Assembly: GCF_016863315.1 (NCBI RefSeq) | Contig: NZ_BOOQ01000023.1 | Span: forward strand, 186,001 to 250,000 | Direction: 5' to 3' | Origin: Planotetraspora silvatica | GTDB lineage: Bacteria; Actinomycetota; Actinomycetes; Streptosporangiales; Streptosporangiaceae | Length of the DNA stretch: 64,000 nucleotides | In this document: piece by piece, positions 35,334 through 43,063 of the stretch | How the letters are laid out: every line of letters begins with the position of its first letter | Position numbering within the stretch: the stretch's first letter is position 1 | Program-made: the position numbers and the translations under genes | The notes under the pieces: model-generated | Told to the model about the DNA's origin: nothing | Database searches by the model: none | Seen by the model: the letters and a program-made list of their open reading frames with translations, nothing else

Positions 35334-36869
35334 ATTTCCACCGCGACCGCCACAGAACCTGCTGTAGAGCTCGCCGGGATCACCAAGAGATTCCCCGGAG
35401 TCGTCGCGAACCGAGACATCGATCTGCAGGTCGCGAAGGGCCGGATCCACGCCATCGTCGGGGAGAACGGCGCAGGCAAGTCCACGCTCATGAAGATCCT
35501 CTACGGCATGCAGCGTCCGGACGAGGGTGAGATCAAGGTCGACGGGTCGCCCGTCACCTTCCACACGCCCGGTGACGCCATCTCCCACGGGATCGGCATG
35601 GTTCACCAGCACTTCATGCTGGCCGACAACCTCACCGTGCTCGAGAACGTCATCCTCGGCAGCGAGCCCCGCCGGGGCGGCGTCGCGGTCGACTTCCGCG
35701 CGGCCCGCAAGAAGATCAAGGAGATCTCCGACGCGTACGGCCTCGCGATCGAGCCCGACCTCCCCGTCGAAGAACTCGGAGTCGGCGCCCGGCAACGCGT
35801 GGAGATCCTCAAGGTCCTCTACCGCGGCGCCCGCATCCTCATCCTCGACGAGCCGACCGCCGTCCTCGTGCCCCAGGAGGTCGACGAGCTCTTCGACAAC
35901 CTGCGAGGACTGGTCCGCGAGGGTCTCACGATCCTGTTCATCTCCCACAAGCTCGACGAGGTGCTCCGCGTCGCGGACGCGATCACCGTGATCCGCCGCG
36001 GCACGACCGTCGCCACGGTCGACCCCAAGGACGTGACCGCCCGGAGGCTCGCCGAGCTGATGGTCGGCAGTGAGCTTCCCAGCCCGGAGACCCGGGAGTC
36101 GACCGTCACCGATGTGGTGGCGCTCGCCGTACGGGACCTGACCGTCCGGACGGCCGCGGGCCGGACGATCGTCGACGGCGCCACGTTCGAGATCCGCAAG
36201 GGCGAGGTGCTCGGCATCGCGGGTGTCGAGGGCAACGGCCAGGCGGAGCTCGTCGAAGCGATCATGGGGATGCGCGCCGGCTCGACCGGAACCATCACCC
36301 TCGCCGGCGAGGACATCAGCCAGTGGTCCACGCTGAAGAGGCGGGAGGCGGGCATCGGGTACATCCCGGAGGACCGGCACCGCCACGGCCTGCTGCTCGA
36401 GTCGCCGCTCTGGGAGAACCGGATCCTCGGTCACCAGACTCGCCGGCCCAACTCCAAGGGCGTCTGGGTCGATCGCGCCGGCGCACGGGCGGACACCCGC
36501 AGAATCGTCGACGCCTACGACGTCCGCACCCCGGGCATCGAGGTGGACGCGGCCGCGCTGTCCGGCGGCAACCAGCAGAAACTCATCGTGGGCCGGGAGA
36601 TGAGCGGCGATCCCGTGCTGCTGATCGCCAGCCATCCGACGCGCGGCGTCGACGTGGGCGCGCAGGCGGCGATCTGGGACCACCTCCGAACGGCACGTGC
36701 CGCCGGTCTCGCCGTCCTGCTGATCTCGGCCGACCTCGACGAGCTCATCGGCCTGTCCGACTCACTCAAGGTGATCCTTCGCGGAAGGATCGTCGCGGAC
36801 ATCGACCCGACCTCCGTGACTCCCGAGCGTCTCGGCTCGGCCATGACGGGCGCCGGGGAGGGCGCATGA
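35334..36869 (+). CDS. Nucleoside ABC importer ATPase (two fused nucleotide-binding domains)
   Basis: 511 residues. Domain 1 has an intact Walker A, GENGAGKST, a signature-like VGARQRVEILK and Walker B ILILDEPTAVL. Domain 2 has a degenerate Walker A, GVEGNGQAEL, with LSGGNQQK and VLLIASHPTRGVD, the asymmetry normal for NupO/YufO and sugar-type ATPases. The start is unusual: AAGGAGGAGG (35319-35328) sits ideally for an ATT at 35334 (then STATATEPAVEL); there is no ATG, GTG or TTG in frame near it, and the ATG at 35296 is in another frame. The stop overlaps the permease start (ATGA). Confidence 0.92.
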   Translation: MSTATATEPAVELAGITKRFPGVVANRDIDLQVAKGRIHAIVGENGAGKSTLMKILYGMQRPDEGEIKVDGSPVTFHTPGDAISHGIGMVHQHFMLADNLTVLENVILGSEPRRGGVAVDFRAARKKIKEISDAYGLAIEPDLPVEELGVGARQRVEILKVLYRGARILILDEPTAVLVPQEVDELFDNLRGLVREGLTILFISHKLDEVLRVADAITVIRRGTTVATVDPKDVTARRLAELMVGSELPSPETRESTVTDVVALAVRDLTVRTAAGRTIVDGATFEIRKGEVLGIAGVEGNGQAELVEAIMGMRAGSTGTITLAGEDISQWSTLKRREAGIGYIPEDRHRHGLLLESPLWENRILGHQTRRPNSKGVWVDRAGARADTRRIVDAYDVRTPGIEVDAAALSGGNQQKLIVGREMSGDPVLLIASHPTRGVDVGAQAAIWDHLRTARAAGLAVLLISADLDELIGLSDSLKVILRGRIVADIDPTSVTPERLGSAMTGAGEGA

Positions 36870-37990
36870 GCACCTTTCTCGACCGGCTACTCGGACGGGT
36901 GAAGCTGGGCGGCTGGCTGGCCTTGGTCGCCCCGCTCCTCGCCATCCTGTTCGCAGTGGTGATCACCTCTATCGTGCTTCTCGCGACGGGCAAGCCCCCG
37001 CTGGAGACGTTCAACGCCCTCGCGCAGTACGGCTCCCAGCCGCGGACGATGGCCGTGATCGTCAACACGGGCACCGAGTACTACATCTCGGCCCTGGCCG
37101 TCGCCATCGGCTTCCGGATGAACCTGTTCAACATCGGTGTGGACGGTCAGTACCGCCTCGCCGCGGTGGTGGCGGCGGGAGTCGGCGGAGCGGCCCTGCT
37201 CCCCGGCGTGCTCAACATCATCTTGATCGTCGTGGTCGCGGTGGTCGTGGGCGCGCTCTGGGCCGCGATCGCGGGCCTGCTGAGAGTGACGCGCGGGGTG
37301 AGCGAGGTCATCTCGACGATCATGCTCAACTCCATCGCCACCGGCATCGGCTCATGGCTGGTGACCAACTACTTCGGTGTGCTCAAGGGCAACGAACTCG
37401 CCACGAAGGAGATCCCCCAGGACTCCCGCGTGCCGGGTATGGCGCTCATCCCCGGCACCCAGTTGCAGGTCACCGGCTTCGTCGTGGTGGCGATCATTCT
37501 CGGCATCGCCTACTACGTCCTGCTGAACCGGACCCGGTTCGGATTCGAGCTTCGGGCCACGGGACAGTCGGAGTCGGCGGCGATCGCCAGCGGGATCAGC
37601 GTCAAGAAGATGATCGTCGTCACGATGGTCGTCTCCGGCGTGGTCGCGGGACTGATCGGCATGCCGGAGCTTCTGGGCGCGTCGTACAAGTACAGCACCA
37701 ACTTCCCCACGGGCCTCGGATTCACCGGCATCGCGATCGCCCTGCTCGGCCGCAACAACGCGGTGGGGATGGCGATCGGCGCGCTGCTGTGGAGCTTCCT
37801 GGACAACTCGTCCGACACGCTCCAGTTGCTCGACATCTCCAAGGAGATCGTGGCGATCATGCAGGGAGTGATCGTGCTCTCCGTGATCATCGCGTACGAG
37901 CTGGTCCATCGGTACCGCATCGTGGCGGAGCAACGGCGGGTCAGCCGTGAGCTGGCCACCCCCCAGCAGGCGGAAGGTGCCGCGGCATGA
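36866..37990 (+). CDS. Nucleoside ABC importer permease 1
   Basis: 374 residues with 8-10 hydrophobic helices, of the BPD_transp_2 family that serves BMP-type nucleoside importers. Motifs: FRMNLFNIGVDGQYRLAA, VSEVISTIMLN and ATGQSESAAIASGI with the coupling-helix EAA-like loop. Its ATG overlaps the ATPase stop by four bases, so the two are translationally coupled. Confidence 0.92.
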   Translation: MSTFLDRLLGRVKLGGWLALVAPLLAILFAVVITSIVLLATGKPPLETFNALAQYGSQPRTMAVIVNTGTEYYISALAVAIGFRMNLFNIGVDGQYRLAAVVAAGVGGAALLPGVLNIILIVVVAVVVGALWAAIAGLLRVTRGVSEVISTIMLNSIATGIGSWLVTNYFGVLKGNELATKEIPQDSRVPGMALIPGTQLQVTGFVVVAIILGIAYYVLLNRTRFGFELRATGQSESAAIASGISVKKMIVVTMVVSGVVAGLIGMPELLGASYKYSTNFPTGLGFTGIAIALLGRNNAVGMAIGALLWSFLDNSSDTLQLLDISKEIVAIMQGVIVLSVIIAYELVHRYRIVAEQRRVSRELATPQQAEGAAA

Positions 37991-38057
37991 GCCAGCGACC
38001 CACACAACACTGCCGGCGGCCGGTGAGCGCCGCCGGATCGCTCATCGAGGAGAGCGC

Positions 38058-39329
38058 ATGAGCGTGACGGACCTCGCCGCGGGCCGTCCCGTGGAGGCAT
38101 CGCCGAACCGGCGGTTCAAGCTGACCTTCCCGATGTTGCTGCTCGGCGTCGTGGCCCTCATCGTGCTGCTGTCCATCGCCCGCGTGGTCACGGGGGCGAA
38201 CGACATCACCTCGGGCGGCACCGTCAGCGCGGCGCTCGGGCTGGCCGTGCCGATCGGGCTCGCGGCCCTCGGCGGCCTGTGGTCCGAACGGGCCGGCGTG
38301 GTCAACATCGGCCTCGAAGGCATGATGATCCTCGGCACCTGGTTCGGAGCCTGGGGCGCGCTCCAGTTTCACAACCCCTGGGCCGGGGTCGTCGCGGGCG
38401 CGATCGGCGGCGCGCTGGGCGGCGCGATCCACGCCGTCGCGACCGTCACCTTCGGAGTGGACCACATCATCTCCGGTGTGGCGATCAACATCGTCGGCGT
38501 CGGCTTCACCCAGTACCTGTCCAAGCTCGTCTTCGACGGCATGCCGGGCGGCGGTGCCAAGCAGTCGCCGCCGGTCCCCCCGATGAGCACGCTGAGCATC
38601 CCGGGGATCGGAGATCCGCTGCGGACGCTCGAGGCGAAGCACTGGTTCGTGCTCTCCGACTTCGCCGGGTTGCTGCGGGGGCTCACGCAGAACGTGTCCG
38701 CCTTCACGATCCTGGCGATCCTGCTCGTGCCGCTGACGTACTACGTGTTGTGGCGTACCGCGTTCGGCCTGCGCGTGCGGTCGGTCGGTGAGCGGCCCGT
38801 CGCCGCCGAGTCCCTCGGCGTCAACGTCTACCTGTACAAGTGGATCGCGGTGCTCTTCTCCGGCGGCCTCGCCGGACTGGGCGGCGCGTTCCTGTCGATC
38901 GTGGCCGCGGGTATCTACCGTGATGGGCAGACCGGCGGCCGCGGATACATCGGCCTCGCGGCCATGATCTTCGGCAACTGGCGGCCCGGCGGCCTCGCCG
39001 GAGGCGCGGCGCTGTTCGGATACACCGACGCGCTGCAGCTCCGGCAGGGCGGGACCTCGGTCCACGCGCTGCTGCTCGTCGTCGCGCTGCTGCTCGCCGC
39101 CGTGGCGATCTACCAGCTCGTACGGCAGGGGCGCAACAAGGCGGCGCTGATCACGGGGATCGGCGCGGTCGTGGTCTACGTGGTGTTCGCGGTGACGGAC
39201 ACGGTGCCCGAGCAGTTCACCTCGTTCACCCCCTATCTGACCACGCTGCTGGTGTTGTCGCTGGCCTCCCAACGGCTGCGTCCGCCGGCCGCCGACGGCA
39301 TTCCGTACCGGAGGGGGCAGACGACATGA
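38058..39329 (+). CDS. Nucleoside ABC importer permease 2
   Basis: 423 residues, second membrane subunit of the importer. Family landmarks are ALGGLWSERAGVVNIGLEGMM, VDHIISGVAINIVGVGFT and VGERPVAAESLGVNVYLYKW. About ten hydrophobic helices. The ATG at 38058 follows GAGGAGAGC, and its stop overlaps the start of cytidine deaminase by four bases, tying uptake directly to nucleoside breakdown. Confidence 0.92.
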   Translation: MSVTDLAAGRPVEASPNRRFKLTFPMLLLGVVALIVLLSIARVVTGANDITSGGTVSAALGLAVPIGLAALGGLWSERAGVVNIGLEGMMILGTWFGAWGALQFHNPWAGVVAGAIGGALGGAIHAVATVTFGVDHIISGVAINIVGVGFTQYLSKLVFDGMPGGGAKQSPPVPPMSTLSIPGIGDPLRTLEAKHWFVLSDFAGLLRGLTQNVSAFTILAILLVPLTYYVLWRTAFGLRVRSVGERPVAAESLGVNVYLYKWIAVLFSGGLAGLGGAFLSIVAAGIYRDGQTGGRGYIGLAAMIFGNWRPGGLAGGAALFGYTDALQLRQGGTSVHALLLVVALLLAAVAIYQLVRQGRNKAALITGIGAVVVYVVFAVTDTVPEQFTSFTPYLTTLLVLSLASQRLRPPAADGIPYRRGQTT

Positions 39330-39715
39330 CCATCGACTGGGAGACACTCCACGCCGAGGCCAGAGAGGCCATGGCGAAGGCGTACGCGCCGTACTCCAAG
39401 TTCCCTGTGGGAGCGGCCGCGCTCGTCGACGACGGACGTGTCGTCACCGGGTGCAACGTCGAGAACGCGTCGTACGGCCTCGGGCTGTGCGCGGAATGCG
39501 GGCTCGTCTCGGCGTTGCACGCGACCGGCGGCGGGCGGCTCGTGGCGTTCACCTGTGTGGACGGCCACGGCGAGCTTTTGATGCCGTGCGGCCGCTGCCG
39601 TCAGCTGCTCTTCGAGCACGGCGGACCGGAGTTGCTGGTGGAGACGCCGGAGGGGCCGTGGCGGCTCGCGGACCTGGTGCCGTTCGCCTTCGGCCCCGAC
39701 GACCTTTCGCGATAG
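39326..39715 (+). CDS. cdd: Cytidine deaminase
   Basis: 129-residue zinc enzyme converting cytidine and deoxycytidine to uridines. The metal and catalytic motifs are CAECGLVSAL (a Cys in place of the usual His, as in tetrameric CDAs, with the catalytic Glu) and PCGRCRQ with two Cys ligands. The substrate segment YAPYSKFPVGAA and NVENASYGLG are also present. Starts at an ATG overlapping the permease stop and is followed nine bases later by thymidine phosphorylase. Confidence 0.95.
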   Translation: MTIDWETLHAEAREAMAKAYAPYSKFPVGAAALVDDGRVVTGCNVENASYGLGLCAECGLVSALHATGGGRLVAFTCVDGHGELLMPCGRCRQLLFEHGGPELLVETPEGPWRLADLVPFAFGPDDLSR

Positions 39716-39723
39716 GGGTAAGC

Positions 39724-41010
39724 ATGGGTTTCGACGCGATCGACGTCATCATCACCAAGCGGGAGCGTGGCGCGCTGTCCACCGCCCAGATCGACTGGGT
39801 GATCGACGCGTACACGCGTGGCGCGGTGGCCGATGAGCAGATGTCGTCGTTGCTGATGGCGATCCTGCTCAACGGGATGGACCGCCGGGAGATCGCGGAC
39901 TGGACCCAGGCCATGATCCGGTCGGGGGAGCGGATGGACTGGTCCGTCCTCGACCGGCCGACCGCGGACAAGCACTCCACCGGCGGGGTCGGCGACAAGA
40001 TCACCCTGCCGCTGGCCCCGCTCGTGGCGGCGTGCGGCGCCTACATCCCGCAGCTCTCCGGCCGCGGGCTCGGCCACACCGGGGGCACGCTGGACAAGCT
40101 GGAGTCCATCCCCGGCTGGCGCGCGTCCCTGTCCAACGACGAGATGCTGGGGGTCATCCGCGCGGCCGGAGCGGTCGTCTGCGCGGCCGGCAGCGGGCTG
40201 GCGCCCGCGGACAAGAAGTTGTACGCGCTACGGGACGTCACCGGCACCGTCGAGTCGATCCCGCTGATCGCTTCGTCGATCATGTCGAAGAAGATCGCCG
40301 AAGGCACCGGGTCCCTGGTGCTCGACGTGAAGGCGGGATCCGGCGCGTTCATGAAGAACGTGGACGACGCCAGGGAACTGGCGCGGACGATGGTGGAGCT
40401 CGGCACGGACGCGGGCGTGCGGACCGTCGCCCTGCTGACCGCCATGGACCGGCCCCTGGGGTTCGCCGTGGGCAACGCCCTGGAGGTCGAGGAGTCGGTC
40501 GAGGTCCTCGCGGGAGGCGGCCCCTCCGACGTGGTGGAGCTGACCGTACGGCTGGCACGGGAGATGCTGGAGGCCGCCGGCGTGCGGGGTGCGAAGGACC
40601 CCGAGGAGGCGCTGAAGGACGGCTCGGCGATGGACGCCTGGCGGCGCATGATCAGCGCGCAGGGGGGCGATCCCGACGCGGTCCTTCCCAGGGCGGCCGA
40701 GTTCGTCGAGATCGCCGCGCCCGAGTCGGGCGTGCTGGCGAAGCTGGACGCGCTGGCCGTCGGTGTCGCCGCCTGGCGGCTGGGCGCCGGACGGGCCCGC
40801 AAGGAGGACCCGGTGTCGGCGGGAGCGGGCATCACGTTGCACGCCAAGCCGGGGGACGTCGTCACCAAGGGCACGCCGCTCATGACATTGCACGCGGACG
40901 AGACCGCGCGGTTCGAGCGGGCGCTGGAGGCGCTGGAGGGCGCCTACGCGATCGGCGAGGACGGCGGCGACGACCTTCTTCCGCTGGTCATCGACCGGAT
41001 CACCGCGTAG
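39724..41010 (+). CDS. deoA: Thymidine phosphorylase
   Basis: 428 residues. Cleaves thymidine or uridine with phosphate to the base and (deoxy)ribose-1-phosphate. Motifs: DKHSTGGVGDKITLPLAP (the pyrimidine phosphorylase signature with the phosphate site), ADKKLYALRDVTGTV, SSIMSKKIAEG, and the C-terminal PYNP domain with AGITLHAKPGDVV. Spaced eight bases from cdd, so it is the last gene of the importer-catabolism operon. A MarR gene on the opposite strand follows after nine bases. Confidence 0.96.
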   Translation: MGFDAIDVIITKRERGALSTAQIDWVIDAYTRGAVADEQMSSLLMAILLNGMDRREIADWTQAMIRSGERMDWSVLDRPTADKHSTGGVGDKITLPLAPLVAACGAYIPQLSGRGLGHTGGTLDKLESIPGWRASLSNDEMLGVIRAAGAVVCAAGSGLAPADKKLYALRDVTGTVESIPLIASSIMSKKIAEGTGSLVLDVKAGSGAFMKNVDDARELARTMVELGTDAGVRTVALLTAMDRPLGFAVGNALEVEESVEVLAGGGPSDVVELTVRLAREMLEAAGVRGAKDPEEALKDGSAMDAWRRMISAQGGDPDAVLPRAAEFVEIAAPESGVLAKLDALAVGVAAWRLGAGRARKEDPVSAGAGITLHAKPGDVVTKGTPLMTLHADETARFERALEALEGAYAIGEDGGDDLLPLVIDRITA

Positions 41011-41019
41011 CCGTCGCCG

Positions 41020-41478
41020 TCAGGCGGACAGGACGGGCGCGGAGTCGCTGCGCTCGTTCTCCGGGCATCGCATGTTCGCGAGGTACGGGGAGAGTTCTGA
41101 GTCGAGGACGGCCCGGTGCGTCGGGGCGGCCTCGGCCTGCCGCCGGAGGCCGTCCTCGGTGATCTGCACGAACACGCCCCGCCGATCGTCGGCGCACATC
41201 GCCCGGGCGACAAGGCCCTCGCGTTCCAGGCGGGCGATCAGCCGCGACATCGCGCTCTGGCTGAGATGAACCTGGTCCGCCAGCTCCTGCACCCGGAACT
41301 TGAACTTGGCCGTGTCGTCGCCGCAGCTCCTGGCCTCGGCCATCCGGTCGAGCACCTCGAACTCGCTCACCCCGAGCCCGTGCTTGTCGCCGAGCTCGCG
41401 ATCCAGCGCGCACGAGACCTGCGCGTGCCGGGCGAGCAGTTCACGCCATGCCATGACCACGAAGTCGGTGTCGTCCAT
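41020..41478 (-). CDS. MarR family transcriptional regulator
   Basis: 152 residues. The winged helix reads FRVQELADQVHLSQSAMSRLIARLE followed by the wing CADDRRGVFVQIT, the classic MarR pattern. N- and C-terminal helices would form the dimer interface. It is divergent from an MFS exporter, and the 108-base space between holds several ATGCA/TGCAT dyads, so it most likely represses the exporter and itself until a ligand binds. Confidence 0.93.
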   Translation of the reverse strand: MDDTDFVVMAWRELLARHAQVSCALDRELGDKHGLGVSEFEVLDRMAEARSCGDDTAKFKFRVQELADQVHLSQSAMSRLIARLEREGLVARAMCADDRRGVFVQITEDGLRRQAEAAPTHRAVLDSELSPYLANMRCPENERSDSAPVLSA

Positions 41479-41516
41479 GCGTCCTCAAGACCGCCTTTCT
41501 GCGCGGGAACATACCA

Positions 41517-41575
41517 TGATTGTGCAATATATGCAAACGCATTAAATGTTTGTGCATTGAATGCATGTGCATGTA
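41517..41575. promoter_or_regulatory. Probable MarR operator cluster
   Basis: An unusually AT-rich stretch with repeated TGCA cores. The clearest element is tgcatt-g-aatgca at 41553-41565. Other half-sites are attgtgcaat (41517-41526), atgcaaac (41531-41538), gtttgtgca (41548-41556) and atgtgcat (41565-41572). Spacing of about 10-12 bases suits binding of several dimers on one face. Confidence 0.55.
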
Positions 41576-41586
41576 CCTTCTCTCGC

Positions 41587-43002
41587 ATGACCCCTCCTGT
41601 TAAGGATGAGCGCTGGGGGGCGCGCCTGTGGGGTGCCCTCTCGGTTCTCTGTGTCGTCCTATTCCTCGATGCTCTTGATGTCTCCATGGTTGGCGTGGCC
41701 CTGCCCTCCATCCAGTCCGACCTCGGCATGACCACCTCGTCGCTGCAATGGGTGGTGAGCGGCTACGTGCTGGGCTACGGCGGCCTGTTGCTCCTCGGGG
41801 GCCGGACCGCCGACCTGCTCGGCCGCCGCAGGGTGTTCCTCGCCGCCCTGGCCGTCTTCGCCGTCGCGTCGCTGCTCGGCGGGCTGATGAACGACGGAAC
41901 CCTGCTGATCGCCGCACGCTTCGTGAAGGGCATCAGCGCGGCCTTCACGGCTCCGGCCGCCCTGTCCATCATCACCACGACCTTCGCCGAGGGGCCCGCG
42001 CGCAACCGGGCGCTGAGCATCTTCTCCGCCTGCGGCGCCAGCGGCTTCTCGCTGGGTCTCGTGTTGTCGGGCCTGCTGACGGAGATCGGCTGGCGCTGGA
42101 CCTTCCTCATGCCCGTGCCCATCGCCATCATCGCCCTCATCGCGGGGCTGCGCCTGCTCAGCCGTGGCGAGGAGCGCGGCGAAGGCGGTCACGACCTCCT
42201 GGGCGCCGCCACCATCACGGCGGCCATGCTGCTCCTGGTCTTCACCGTCGTGGAGGCGCCGCAGGTCAGCGTGCTCCGTACGGTGCTGTCCGTCGTCGGA
42301 GTGGTCGTCCTGGTGGCCCTGTTCGTGGTGGTGGAGCGCCGGGTCAGGCATCCTCTGGTCCGCCTCGGCATCCTGCGTTCGGCGCCGCTCGTCCGGGCGA
42401 ACATCGGGCTTGTGATCTTGTTCGGCTCGTACGTCGGCTTCCAGTTCGTCGCCATGCAGTACTTCCAGAACCTGCTCGGGTGGAGCGCCCTGCACACCGC
42501 TCTGGCCTTCCTGCCCGCGGGCCTGCTGGTGGCGATCACCTCGACGAAGATGGGCAAACTGGCCGACCGGTTCGGCACGGCGCCGCTGATCGCCCTGGGG
42601 ACGCTCTCCCTGATCGCCGGTTACGTCCAGTTCCTCAGGGTCGACGAGCACCCCAGCCTGGCCACGATGGTGCTGCCCGGCATGGTCCTGCTCGGCATCG
42701 CGTTCGCGCTGACCTTCCCGTCGCTCAACATCCAGGCCACGAACGGGGTCCGCGACGAGGAGCAGGGTCTCGCCTCGGGTCTGCTCAACACCTCGGGGCA
42801 GGTCGGCGGCGCCGTCGTCCTGGCGGTCGTGACCGCCGTCCTGACGTCGGGCTCGCAGGCCGATCCGATCGCGGGTTTCCGGGCGGCGATCACGGTGTCG
42901 GTCGTGTTCGCCCTCATCGGCCTCGTCGTCGCCCTGACGGGGGTGCGGTTCCGGTCCCGTACGAAGACCACCGCGGACGAGAAGGTCTTCGAGATGGTCT
43001 GA
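41587..43002 (+). CDS. MFS exporter, DHA2 (14-helix) type
   Basis: 471 residues. Motifs: LFLDALDVSMVGVALPSI in helix 1, GGRTADLLGRRRVFL (motif A) and about 14 hydrophobic helices; a long loop before helix 7 contains RGEERGEGGHD. Closest by eye to actinobacterial drug exporters of the EmrB/QacA group. The ATG at 41587 is chosen since the longer frame runs back through the MarR gene. Probably controlled by the divergent MarR. A strong hairpin follows. Confidence 0.9.
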   Translation: MTPPVKDERWGARLWGALSVLCVVLFLDALDVSMVGVALPSIQSDLGMTTSSLQWVVSGYVLGYGGLLLLGGRTADLLGRRRVFLAALAVFAVASLLGGLMNDGTLLIAARFVKGISAAFTAPAALSIITTTFAEGPARNRALSIFSACGASGFSLGLVLSGLLTEIGWRWTFLMPVPIAIIALIAGLRLLSRGEERGEGGHDLLGAATITAAMLLLVFTVVEAPQVSVLRTVLSVVGVVVLVALFVVVERRVRHPLVRLGILRSAPLVRANIGLVILFGSYVGFQFVAMQYFQNLLGWSALHTALAFLPAGLLVAITSTKMGKLADRFGTAPLIALGTLSLIAGYVQFLRVDEHPSLATMVLPGMVLLGIAFALTFPSLNIQATNGVRDEEQGLASGLLNTSGQVGGAVVLAVVTAVLTSGSQADPIAGFRAAITVSVVFALIGLVVALTGVRFRSRTKTTADEKVFEMV

Positions 43003-43023
43003 TCTGTCTGATCGCGTGAAGCT

Positions 43024-43052
43024 GGGGGCGTCCCGATGCACGGGGCGCCCCC
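43024..43052. terminator. Hairpin between convergent genes
   Basis: A 7-bp stem, gggggcg with cgccccc, with an inner cccg/cggg pair, followed by ttctcg on the plus strand. It lies between the MFS stop and the end of the opposing 2.2-kb gene and can serve both. Confidence 0.7.
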
Positions 43053-43063
43053 TTCTCGTGTGG

